Shown here one piece after another: positions 46,492-54,234 of a stretch of 64,000 nucleotides of DNA (the first letter of the stretch is position 1; each line of letters begins with the position of its first letter). The DNA comes from Clostridium pasteurianum BC1 (GTDB lineage Bacteria > Bacillota > Clostridia > Clostridiales > Clostridiaceae). Position numbers and translations under genes: made by a program. Under the pieces are notes generated by a model. That model was not told the origin of the DNA. It saw only the letters and a program-made list of their open reading frames with translations, and searched no databases. The DNA is taken from assembly GCF_000389635.1 (NCBI RefSeq), contig NC_021182.1, positions 4,009,925 through 4,073,924 on the forward strand, in the 5' to 3' direction.

Positions 46492-46730
46492 ATTTCTACT
46501 CCATATTTATTTAATATCTTCTTCACATCTCCTATAGTGTACATTCTCGATATATCCACTACCTCAAGATTTATTTCAAACTTCTCTTCAAATGCTGAAA
46601 CAAGCTCTACATGTGCCAGTGAATCCCAGCCTTTTATTTCATCTGGACCCATTTCATCCTTAATACCACCTATATCTTTTATATTTAATATATCGCAGAT
46701 TATCTTGTTGAATTTATCTAAATTTTTCAT
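46488..46730 (-). CDS. acyl carrier protein
   Basis: 80-residue carrier protein with the phosphopantetheine attachment Ser37 in GWDSLAHVELVSAFEEKF. It is acidic and four-helical. The ATG at 46730 has GGAGG 8 bases upstream; an upstream in-frame ATG overlaps the promoter. It is the first gene of the acp-ligase-luxE-luxC operon and is distinct from the fatty-acid-synthesis ACP, since no fab genes are near. Confidence 0.9.
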   Translation of the reverse strand: MKNLDKFNKIICDILNIKDIGGIKDEMGPDEIKGWDSLAHVELVSAFEEKFEINLEVVDISRMYTIGDVKKILNKYGVEI

Positions 46731-46769
46731 AGTATATTCCTCCAAATTTATATTTTTAAATATATAAAA

Positions 46770-46785
46770 AGCAATTATCATACCA
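46770..46785 (-). promoter_or_regulatory. sigma-54 (-24/-12) promoter of the acp-lux-like operon
   Basis: Reverse strand reads TGGTATGATAATTGCT, with GG and GC ten bases apart. The predicted transcript would start about 28 bases before the ACP ATG, leaving room for its GGAGG. Confidence 0.78.
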
Positions 46786-46805
46786 ATATATTATAACCTG
46801 ATATT

Positions 46806-46963
46806 AAAAGGTTACATAAACAGAGTTCTTTGCTTCAGGTGGAGTTTTTTGTTTCCGACCTCTGAAACTTTAGAAATCGTTATCTAGGGGCGTAGCAAAC
46901 CTTATCTCCCACTTTCACAGAGTGCAATGGGAGGAGTATTACAGATGGTAGTCATAGGATAAA
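46806..46963 (+). repeat. structured intergenic repeat, copy F
   Basis: CATAAACAGAGTTCTTTGC, a shortened hairpin 1, GTTATCTAGGGGCGTAGC, CTTATCTCCCACTTTC, and an ending GGTAGTCATAGGATAAAT. It is inserted between the -24/-12 promoter and its upstream activator sites. Confidence 0.75.
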
Positions 46964-46977
46964 TTTTTAAGATATAA

Positions 46978-47063
46978 TTGCTGCATCAATGCAACAATCA
47001 TATCTGACGTTTATATATAATAACAGTACTCAACATATATAATATACATGTTGCAAATATGCA
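46978..47063. promoter_or_regulatory. upstream activator sites TGCA-N4-TGCA (two copies) for the acp-lux-like promoter
   Basis: TGCATCAATGCA (46982-46993, inside a near-perfect 20-bp palindrome 46978-46997) and TGCAAATATGCA (47052-47063) share the pattern found upstream of abfD. They lie about 200-290 bp upstream of the -24/-12 element; the distance is enlarged by repeat copy F. Confidence 0.68.
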
Positions 47064-47150
47064 CTTTGTTTCTCTTTTGCAACAAAATAATATTTATTCT
47101 TATATATTAGGAATACAAGCAAATTCCCATAATGGACACAATAAGGGAAA

Positions 47151-47196
47151 CAAGACGTAATCCTATTTCCCTTACAAGTTTTTTATAATGAGTAAT
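47151..47196 (+). terminator. hairpin with T-tract in forward orientation
   Basis: AAGGGAAA-N15-TTTCCCTT (about 47151-47181) followed by CAAGTTTTTTAT. There is no forward-strand gene upstream, so it may end a non-coding or antisense transcript, or act as an attenuator-like structure. Confidence 0.35.
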
Positions 47197-47250
47197 ATAT
47201 GAAAAATTTTTTTACTTATTTATTTACTAAATTTTCTCTTAAGCTTATAC

Positions 47251-47535
47251 TTATATTTTTTTATATAAGTTAATATCTGCACTCTTTTCTCGCAATTTTT
47301 CTAATTCAGGAACTATAGTTTTAAAATGATCAGAATCATTATGACTTTTAATAGCTTTCTTACTTTCCCACTCTTCTATAAATGTAAACATATTTTCATA
47401 ATTTATGTCTTGGTATAAATTATAAGATATGCAACCTGATTCCTTTACACTTTTTTTAACTAGTTCTTTTGCAAGATTTATAAATTCATCTATCTTGTCT
47501 TGTTTAACAATAGACTTAGCAGTAATAATAATCAT
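47251..47535 (-). CDS. antibiotic biosynthesis monooxygenase (ABM) domain protein
   Basis: 94-residue ferredoxin-like dimeric alpha/beta protein with the ABM pattern: KQDKIDEFINLAKELVKKS, ESGCISYNLYQD, FTFIEEWESKKAIKSHNDSDHFK. In the family (YgiN-type) such proteins act on quinones, or their role is unknown. GAGG precedes the ATG. It lies downstream of gldA in the same direction, separated by a MITE-like element. Confidence 0.8.
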   Translation of the reverse strand: MIIITAKSIVKQDKIDEFINLAKELVKKSVKESGCISYNLYQDINYENMFTFIEEWESKKAIKSHNDSDHFKTIVPELEKLREKSADINLYKKI

Positions 47536-47559
47536 TTTTTTACCTCTTATTTCACCTTA

Positions 47560-47718
47560 GGCATATTCAAATAAATAACTAGTCAGTATGCTAGCCTATT
47601 TTGAATCCTACTGCGTCAGCAGAACCCTCAGATAGCCTACTATCATCGGAACCTGCTTCCTTGTTGGATTCAAAATATTCGTCGCATCTTTGACTTACTA
47701 TTTATTTTCACATGCCTT
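47560..47718. repeat. MITE-like element, full-length copy 2 (159 bp), overlapping the gldA 3' end
   Basis: GGCATATTCAAATAAATAA at the left end and its imperfect inverse at the right, flanked by TTA at 47557-47559 and 47719-47721. It is inverted relative to the copy at 15299-15455. The right 21 bp supply the last codons and the TAG stop of gldA. Confidence 0.85.
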
Positions 47719-48825
47719 ATTTTTATAGTATCTTCCTAAAGCATCTGCTGATAATATTGCACTATATATCATTTCCTCAGTAACATCAATGGGTTCTCTT
47801 AGTATTAGCGGTGATTTCATTACAGCTTTAGCTGCCACTCTTATTTTTTCCTCTGTTATTTCCTTCACTCCAATTTCTTTTAAAGTTACAGGCAGTCCAA
47901 CAGTTAAGCTAAAATTAACCACTTCTTCTATTTCACTCTTATCTCTATTTTCCAGCACTAGTTGGCATAAAACTCCAAAACCAACCTTTTCTCCATGAAA
48001 ATAACTATGACATTCTTCCAGAGCTGTAAGCCCGTCATGAAAAGCATGAGCCCCTGATGCCCCATTACTTTCAGCTCCTATTCCGCTTAAAAGAGAATTA
48101 ACCTCTATAATGTTTTCTAAAGCCACGCTGCAAGCTCCAGCCTCAGCGTCTAATTTTGCTTTTAATCCTTCATTAATAAGAACTTTATAACATTCCTTTG
48201 CTATGGCATAGGAAGCAATAGTTCTTTTAAATTCTCCTTTTATATTATTAAAAGAATCAGATTCTTTGCACGCTCTAGCTTCAAAATATGTGCCAAGAGC
48301 GTCTCCCATTCCTGCTACCAATAATCTTACTGGAGCCTTAGAAATAATTTCTGTATCTAAAAGAACTACATCTGGACCTTTATCATAGAATATTTCTTTA
48401 ATATGCTCACCTGTTTCTGAATAAATTACTGATAATGCACTGGTAGGCGCATCTGTAGATGCTGATGTAGGTACTATTACTAATGGTAATTGCAGTGTAT
48501 TGGCTACTAGTTTAGCTGTATCAAGTGTTCGTCCTCCGCCAATACCAACAATTACATCATATCCACCTTTTTTTGCAATTTTCGTATATTTATCTGTATT
48601 TTCAATTGATACCTGTCCTTCAAATTTTTCTGATGATATTTTTGAATTCTTATATATATTTCTTAACTTCTCTGAGATAGAATTATATAAAAATCCATCT
48701 ATAACTGCCAAAACATTTTTTCCAAAAATATCAGTATAGCTTTCTAAATTACTAAGTTCCCCGTATCCTTGAATATATTTTGCCGGGGATAAAAATGCTC
48801 TTGTACTTTTTTTAATCTGTCCCAT
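47698..48825 (-). CDS. gldA: glycerol dehydrogenase (iron/zinc alcohol dehydrogenase family)
   Basis: 375-residue NAD-dependent polyol dehydrogenase. Signatures are the GIGGGRTLDTAK nucleotide loop, PTSASTDAPTSALSV, and metal ligands in GMGDALGTYFEARAC (Asp), GAHAFHDGLT (His) and YFHGEKVGFG (His). GldA interconverts glycerol and dihydroxyacetone and also reduces hydroxyacetone. The start at 48825 has GGAGGG upstream. Its last five residues (ACENK) and stop are encoded by an inserted MITE-like end. It follows the MFS gene by 123 bp and belongs to the GRE1 locus. Confidence 0.92.
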   Translation of the reverse strand: MGQIKKSTRAFLSPAKYIQGYGELSNLESYTDIFGKNVLAVIDGFLYNSISEKLRNIYKNSKISSEKFEGQVSIENTDKYTKIAKKGGYDVIVGIGGGRTLDTAKLVANTLQLPLVIVPTSASTDAPTSALSVIYSETGEHIKEIFYDKGPDVVLLDTEIISKAPVRLLVAGMGDALGTYFEARACKESDSFNNIKGEFKRTIASYAIAKECYKVLINEGLKAKLDAEAGACSVALENIIEVNSLLSGIGAESNGASGAHAFHDGLTALEECHSYFHGEKVGFGVLCQLVLENRDKSEIEEVVNFSLTVGLPVTLKEIGVKEITEEKIRVAAKAVMKSPLILREPIDVTEEMIYSAILSADALGRYYKNKACENK

Positions 48826-48948
48826 AGTAAATTCCCTCCTCTTACACATTGTAAATAATTTAAAAATACTTCAAAACGTTTTCGTTTTATTCGTTATAAT
48901 TAAACTTAATTCGTTAATAACCGTAAACTTTAATCACTTAGAATCAAT

Positions 48949-50163
48949 CTAATTTATTTCAACATTTTTTCTTATTAGGCACATAAATATAGTACATAAT
49001 GTTAGGCATATACCAATTGTATAATATGAATAATATACCCCTATAAAATCATTTAAAACACCTATTAGCATACTAATTCCCATAGCTATCAAAGTACCGC
49101 ACATCAATATCAATCCAGTAATATATGATGCCTTCTTTTTAAATACTTTACCTATAGTTGTAATTGTAACCGGGAATATCAAAGAATAGAATAAACCTGA
49201 TATGGCTATCAAGATAAGTCCATTTTCCTTTAACAGCATACCCAGTATAGTAACAGCAGCAGCTACTACACCGTAAGATATAATACTTCTAAAATATCCA
49301 AATTTATCTGCTACAAATCCTCCAAATATTCTTCCTACCGTCATAATTCCAAAGAATAAAGCTACATATAAAGATCTTTTGTCTGCATTTAAGGCATACG
49401 CTTCATTCATATAATTTACAAACCAATTACCAGTACCATATTCACAGGATAGGTAAAATCCTGCTGCTAGTATATATAATATTAAAACTTTGTTTCCAAT
49501 AATATTAGATATATTTACCTTTTCCTTGTTACCTTCTTCTATGTCTTCTTTGATATTTTCTTCTATCTTTTTTTCAGGTATTTTTATTATTAATAAATAC
49601 ACAAACAAAACTATGCTAACTATGAACATGAACAAATAAAAATTACCCCAGGGTACTCCTTTAAATAGCAGGTTACCAGTAACTTTTTGCACTGTAGTTG
49701 TACCAACTCCATAAGCAAAAACTAAGAAGTTCATCAATACAGCTGTAGATGCTACTGGTAAGGTTGGCCCTAAAGTATTAATACTAACGTTAAACATAGC
49801 CATACCAGCATTTACTCCAAATAAACCAATTATTAAAAGTACATAATTCTTACAAAATATTAATGCTAATAATGCAATAATTTCAATTATAAATCCTAAA
49901 GCTATAATTTTTTTGTAAGATCCCATCTTTTCAATAAGTATTCCACCCAAATATTGAAAAACAGCATATGCAAATAAGCTGGCCATAAGTACGTATCCTA
50001 TTTGTGTATTATCTATTCCAAATTGCTCTTTAAAAATTGGTATAAATATCCCCTTAAAGTTATCACTCATAGACACTATAAGGTACATCATTACAAGTAG
50101 TAGTATAATAGAAACGTTGGTATAATTTATTTTCTTCTTAGAATTTAGGTCTGAATTTTGCAT
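48949..50163 (-). CDS. MFS transporter, GRE1 locus
   Basis: 404-residue, 12-helix major facilitator paralogous to the one beside GRE2. Both share SDNFKGIFxPxFK near the N-terminus, YVLxASLFAYAVFQYxGGILIEK, NTLGPxLxVASTAxLMNF, and YGxGNWFVNYMNE. The cargo is unknown but is probably the GRE1 substrate or an end product. ATG at 50163 has GAGGTGG upstream. A structured repeat separates it from the activase gene. Confidence 0.88.
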   Translation of the reverse strand: MQNSDLNSKKKINYTNVSIILLLVMMYLIVSMSDNFKGIFIPIFKEQFGIDNTQIGYVLMASLFAYAVFQYLGGILIEKMGSYKKIIALGFIIEIIALLALIFCKNYVLLIIGLFGVNAGMAMFNVSINTLGPTLPVASTAVLMNFLVFAYGVGTTTVQKVTGNLLFKGVPWGNFYLFMFIVSIVLFVYLLIIKIPEKKIEENIKEDIEEGNKEKVNISNIIGNKVLILYILAAGFYLSCEYGTGNWFVNYMNEAYALNADKRSLYVALFFGIMTVGRIFGGFVADKFGYFRSIISYGVVAAAVTILGMLLKENGLILIAISGLFYSLIFPVTITTIGKVFKKKASYITGLILMCGTLIAMGISMLIGVLNDFIGVYYSYYTIGICLTLCTIFMCLIRKNVEIN

Positions 50164-50202
50164 AATTTCCACCTCTTCCAAATAATTATTCCTATTTAAT
50201 TA

Positions 50203-50382
50203 TGATAAACAGAGTTATTAGTATCTGTATTTTAGATACTTAGAAATCGTTATCCAGAGACGTAACAGCCGTTATCTCTCACTTTCGCAGCGTGCAAGCA
50301 GACAAAATAAAATTCATTTTGTTTTTAGTCGCTGTACAGAGTGCGTTGGGAGTATTACGGCTGGTAGTCATCTGATAAAGCC
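50203..50382 (+). repeat. structured intergenic repeat, copy E
   Basis: GATAAACAGAGTTATTAG, a TATCTGTATTTTAGATA hairpin, CGTTATCCAGAGACG, and a perfect stem CAGCCGT (50267-50273) with ACGGCTG (50356-50362). It ends GTAGTCATCTGATAAA. It lies between the activase and MFS genes. Confidence 0.78.
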
Positions 50383-50388
50383 TATTTT

Positions 50389-51309
50389 TTATTGAATAAC
50401 AATATTATTTATTCCATTTCTTTTTAAAATATCTGATATAGAGTCCATCTTTTCTTTTGATGGGGTTTGTACTTCAGATAAGATATATTTCTTCCCTACT
50501 TTTTCATATTTAGCTTTCCCATAGGAATGATATGGTAACAAATTAATTTTCCCCTTGAATTGTATTCTTTTAAGCATATTTGCTATTTCTATAAAGTTTT
50601 CTTCTTGGTCATTATATGACGGAATGATAGGTATCCTAAATATAGTTTCTTTTAATTTTGATATTTTTTCTGCATTTTCAAGTATAATATCATTTCTAAC
50701 CCCAGTATATTTTTTATGTTTTTCATTATCCATTTGTTTTAAATCAAACAATATTAAATCCATATCCTTAACTGATGCCCAAAATTTTTTCCATTCACAA
50801 TATCCCGTAGTTTCTATAGCTACATGTATACCTTTTTCCTTAAGTTTAGGAACAATTTCTTGTAAAAATTTATAATATAGAGTTGCTTCTCCCCCAGAAA
50901 AGGTAACTCCACCACTGGAGTTTTTATAGAATTGACTATCTTTTTCTATTTCGCTGATTACTTCATCTACAGTCATGGTTTTGCCTATAATTTCCTTAGC
51001 GTTTGTAGGACATACTTCTAAGCATTCCCCACAATTAGTACATTTTTCCATGTGAAATTGTACTTTCCCATCCTTTACTATAGAAGCACCAAATTTACAC
51101 TTTTCAACACAAGCCCCACAATTTATACATTTATTAGGTGTAGTTACCACCTGTTGCTTTATACTTTGGGACTCTGGATTGGAACACCATAAGCAACTCA
51201 GAGGACATCCTTTAAAAAATATTATTGTTCTTATGCCCGGGCCATCATGAATAGAATACCTCTGTATATTAAATATAAGTGCTGTGTTCTCCAAAACCTC
51301 ATCTCCCAT
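50389..51309 (-). CDS. glycyl radical enzyme activase (radical SAM) for GRE1
   Basis: Radical-SAM protein of about 306 residues that installs the glycyl radical on GRE1. The SAM cluster motif CPLSCLWC lies near residue 35. Two 4Fe-4S ferredoxin-type motifs follow (CINCGACVEKC and CTNCGECLEVCP), typical of activases for non-PFL GREs. Then comes GGVTFSGGEATLY. The start is either ATG 51309 or TTG 51294; TTG has GGGAG 8 bases upstream and gives an N-terminus aligned with the second activase. It lies 97 bp after GRE1. Confidence 0.93.
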   Translation of the reverse strand: MGDEVLENTALIFNIQRYSIHDGPGIRTIIFFKGCPLSCLWCSNPESQSIKQQVVTTPNKCINCGACVEKCKFGASIVKDGKVQFHMEKCTNCGECLEVCPTNAKEIIGKTMTVDEVISEIEKDSQFYKNSSGGVTFSGGEATLYYKFLQEIVPKLKEKGIHVAIETTGYCEWKKFWASVKDMDLILFDLKQMDNEKHKKYTGVRNDIILENAEKISKLKETIFRIPIIPSYNDQEENFIEIANMLKRIQFKGKINLLPYHSYGKAKYEKVGKKYILSEVQTPSKEKMDSISDILKRNGINNIVIQ

Positions 51310-51317
51310 TCTATAAA

Positions 51318-51408
51318 TAAAGCTACAGCCTTAGAGGCTGCGGCTCTAACATCAATTAATCTTTCTTAGTTGGAGTTTATACTTCAACTAAATATATTGG
51401 ATAAATTT
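51318..51408. repeat. partial structured intergenic repeat (copy H)
   Basis: Contains the alternative 5' module around CTTAGTTGGAGTTTATACTTC as in copies A and G, followed by TTGGATAAAT, plus a separate CAGCCTTAGAGGCTG hairpin. It fills the GRE1-activase spacer. Confidence 0.5.
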
Positions 51409-53827
51409 AAAAATTTGCATACTCAGCTCTATCTATAATGTCATCTTGAACGGCCTTATCTAATTCTACAAAGAAAGCACTATAGCCTGCTACTCTTACT
51501 ATTATTCCTTTGTATTTTTCTGGATCTCCCTGAGCTTTTCTTAAAGTTGCTGCATCAACCACATTAAATTGAATATGCCATCCACCTATATCAAAATAAG
51601 ATTTTATTAAATTTTTAAGAGCAGTTTTACCAGACTCCGTTTCCATTAGCTTTGGAGTAAATTTTTGATTAAGAATAGTTCCATTATATACTTTTAAATG
51701 ATCTAATTTAGATGCAGATTTTGTAACAGCTGTAGGTCCCTTTAAATCGGTACCATGTTGTGGTGCAATGCCATCGGACAAAGTTTCCTTGCCCAATCTT
51801 CCATCCGGTAATGCTCCTACATGTAAACCTAGAGGTACATTAGCTGATACTGAGTATATACCTGGTCTATATACTCCGCCCCTTGTATTTTTGTGTTTTG
51901 AAACTTCTTCACAGTATATATTTGCCACTTCTTTTCCCAAACTATCAACATAATCCTCATCATTTCCCCATTTAGGAGCTTTATTTATAAGTATTTGCCT
52001 TAAATATTCTTGTCCTTCAAAATTCTTATCTAATGCATCAATTAACTCTTTCATAGAGATTTTTTTATCTTCAAATACTAATTTTTTAATTGCAGCCATA
52101 GAATTAGCTACATTTCCCAGACCAACACCTTGAGGTCCTGTATAATTGTATCTTGCTCCACCAGCTGTAATATCTAAAGCTTTTTCTACACAATCATCCA
52201 TTAATAATGAAAAATATGGCAATGGATGATATTTAGCATGAGTTTTTTCTATTATATTTAAAGCTGAAACCATTTCATTTACGTAAGCAGACACTTGCTC
52301 TTTAAATGCTTTAAATACATCTTCTATACTATTAAATTTTCTTGGATCTCCAGTTTTTGGTCCAATTTGTTTTCCACTTAACCTGCAAACACCATCATTT
52401 AAAGCAAGTTCTAATGCCTTTGCTATATTACTCATAGCAGCATTAGTCATACCATTACAGTGAGGTGGTACTGCTTCAACGCAGCCAGATATACTATAAT
52501 CTCTAGCTTCTTCTAAAGGCACTCCCAAAGAAACCAACATTGGTACAGCTATCCTGTCATTAAAGAATTGTGGTTTACTCCTTCCAGTACTTGAAACTCG
52601 TACAGCTGCCATAAAGAATTCCTCTGGAGTATTTTCATGTATTCTTACAGATAAATTTGGTTGAGACAATTTAGTATCAGCCTCTGCTTTTAAACACATA
52701 TAGGATAATTCATTAGTAACATCATTGCCCTGTGAATCCACCCCGCCTATTACCATGTTCTCAGATATAGAAAATCCAGCATAATATTTAGCGCCTTCAT
52801 AATCATAGGCTCTCATAACCTCTGTAAATTTAATCCATAAACATTCTAATAATTCCTGAGCCTCATGTTTAGTCATTTCTCCCTTTTCTATACTACTCTT
52901 ATAGAAAGGATACATATACTGATCAAATCTTCCAACGGAAACAGCAAGTCCATTTTGCTCTATATATAAAACTAAATGTGCTAACCAAAAAGATTGGATT
53001 GCTTCTCTAAAGTTAGTTGGAGGATTTTCTGGAACTCTACTACAAATATCTGCTATATTTTCTAATTCTTTTTTCCAGTTTTCATCAGTCTCATTTTCTG
53101 CTAATTTCCTAGCTTCTTCTGCATACCTATGAGCCCAATCAACCATAGCATCACATAAAATCAATTCTGACTGATAGAAATCATACTTTTCCCCATAATC
53201 TGGTTCTGTAATATCCAATGCTTCTAATTTTTCTATAACTTCTTGCTTTAATCCTTTAAAACCCTTATTTAAAACCTTTTCATAATCGGCTATAATATGA
53301 CCTATACTTCCAGCTAAATGAATGCCTACAGAGAAAATTTGATTCTCTAAAGTAACAAGTTCCCTTGTTCTCTCCGGCATAGCTTTTAGAGCTATTTCTT
53401 GTATTGTTTTTCCTTTCCAATAAGGTATTACTTCTTCTAGTAATTCTTTCCTTACAGCCTGTGGAAGAACTAATCTATCCTGTTCTCTCTTTTCAAATAA
53501 ATCTATCTCTTTTTCAAGATAACCTGCTTCCGTTTCTGGGAAAAGAGGCGCTGATCTTAATTTGCTAGCCTGGTTACCTACTATTGGCTGATCCTTTTGA
53601 ATAAATATAGTCATTTTTCTAAGTACATCTGCGATAGATTTAGCACGCCTTATTACCATAGGTTCGCCTTCACTTTGCTTGTAAGATTCCGTTACTATTC
53701 TAGCTCTTTCAATACACATTTCAGGTTTAACTAGCAATAATTCGTTGTTAAGTTTAACAGTTCTCCAAAAATCGGAAACTATTCCATAAGGATTTTCTAC
53801 AGGTTCACAAACAACTAAATTTTCCAT
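51407..53827 (-). CDS. glycyl radical enzyme GRE1 (dehydratase/lyase clade, substrate unknown)
   Basis: 806 residues, ten-strand GRE barrel. The thiyl Cys449 and base Glu451 are in ISGCVEAVP; the radical Gly781 is in VRVAGYSAFFVEL near the C-terminus. Overall it resembles PflD and the B12-independent glycerol dehydratase. The substrate residues I recall for glycerol dehydratase are replaced: the His-Ser pair before RFDQYMYP is Leu-Ala here (NGLAVSVGRFDQ), and the Asp 14 residues after the Cys is Ala. PflD-type anhydrosugar-phosphate lyase is also doubtful, since the IPGRTYG loop is VPPHCNG. GldA and MFS genes suggest a small polyol-like or related compound. ATG with GGAGGG upstream. Confidence 0.93.
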   Translation of the reverse strand: MENLVVCEPVENPYGIVSDFWRTVKLNNELLLVKPEMCIERARIVTESYKQSEGEPMVIRRAKSIADVLRKMTIFIQKDQPIVGNQASKLRSAPLFPETEAGYLEKEIDLFEKREQDRLVLPQAVRKELLEEVIPYWKGKTIQEIALKAMPERTRELVTLENQIFSVGIHLAGSIGHIIADYEKVLNKGFKGLKQEVIEKLEALDITEPDYGEKYDFYQSELILCDAMVDWAHRYAEEARKLAENETDENWKKELENIADICSRVPENPPTNFREAIQSFWLAHLVLYIEQNGLAVSVGRFDQYMYPFYKSSIEKGEMTKHEAQELLECLWIKFTEVMRAYDYEGAKYYAGFSISENMVIGGVDSQGNDVTNELSYMCLKAEADTKLSQPNLSVRIHENTPEEFFMAAVRVSSTGRSKPQFFNDRIAVPMLVSLGVPLEEARDYSISGCVEAVPPHCNGMTNAAMSNIAKALELALNDGVCRLSGKQIGPKTGDPRKFNSIEDVFKAFKEQVSAYVNEMVSALNIIEKTHAKYHPLPYFSLLMDDCVEKALDITAGGARYNYTGPQGVGLGNVANSMAAIKKLVFEDKKISMKELIDALDKNFEGQEYLRQILINKAPKWGNDEDYVDSLGKEVANIYCEEVSKHKNTRGGVYRPGIYSVSANVPLGLHVGALPDGRLGKETLSDGIAPQHGTDLKGPTAVTKSASKLDHLKVYNGTILNQKFTPKLMETESGKTALKNLIKSYFDIGGWHIQFNVVDAATLRKAQGDPEKYKGIIVRVAGYSAFFVELDKAVQDDIIDRAEYANF

Positions 53828-53979
53828 AAATTATTCCCTCCATAAATTATAATTTAAAATTCATTTAAGCTTTGAATATCTAGCTTTCAGCATTACAAAT
53901 TTTCATGTTTACGATTACATTTTAAAGTTTAGTCTTGTACTTCAGTATTACATATTTTATTATATATATATACTAATCT
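53828..53979. other. GRE1 5' region
   Basis: Leader and promoter zone of GRE1. No gene, no sigma-54 element, and no riboswitch recognised. A TATATATATA tract lies at about 53962-53971. Confidence 0.4.
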
Positions 53980-54002
53980 TTTTTATATGACCAATCATAC
54001 AA
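53980..54002 (-). promoter_or_regulatory. shared operator-like motif upstream of the GRE1 operon
   Basis: TTTTTATATGACCAAT, two bases, then TACAA, 153 bp before the GRE1 start. The same 21 defined bases occur 136 bp before the aldehyde dehydrogenase that heads the GRE2 operon. It is a candidate binding site for the PucR-type regulator. Confidence 0.6.
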
Positions 54003-54234
54003 AAGTTATGGTTTTTTATTGTATATTTGGTAACTATCCAACCATTAATACATCTAAAATTGTTGCCAAGACTCTAATATAGCCAGTTTATAAATTAATA
54101 AGTTCTTAAAGTGCTTAAAATTTATTAAATTAGCGTGTTTAATAAATAATTCCCCCTTAAAAACATGATATCTGGTATATTATGTTTAAAAAAATATAAT
54201 ATATATGATTGAATAGTTACTTACTATAATAGAA

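Noticed and set aside
42587-46730. Bioluminescence operon
   Set aside because: Only LuxC- and LuxE-like enzymes are present. There is no luciferase alpha/beta gene, LuxD-like thioesterase or flavin reductase.
51407-53827. Calling GRE1 a B12-independent glycerol dehydratase because gldA is close
   Set aside because: The substrate-contact His, Ser and Asp of the C. butyricum enzyme are replaced by Leu, Ala and Ala.
53828-54234. sigma-54 promoter for the GRE1 operon
   Set aside because: No GG-N10-GC pair in a TGG/TTGC context was found on the reverse strand. The same holds before the aldehyde dehydrogenase gene.
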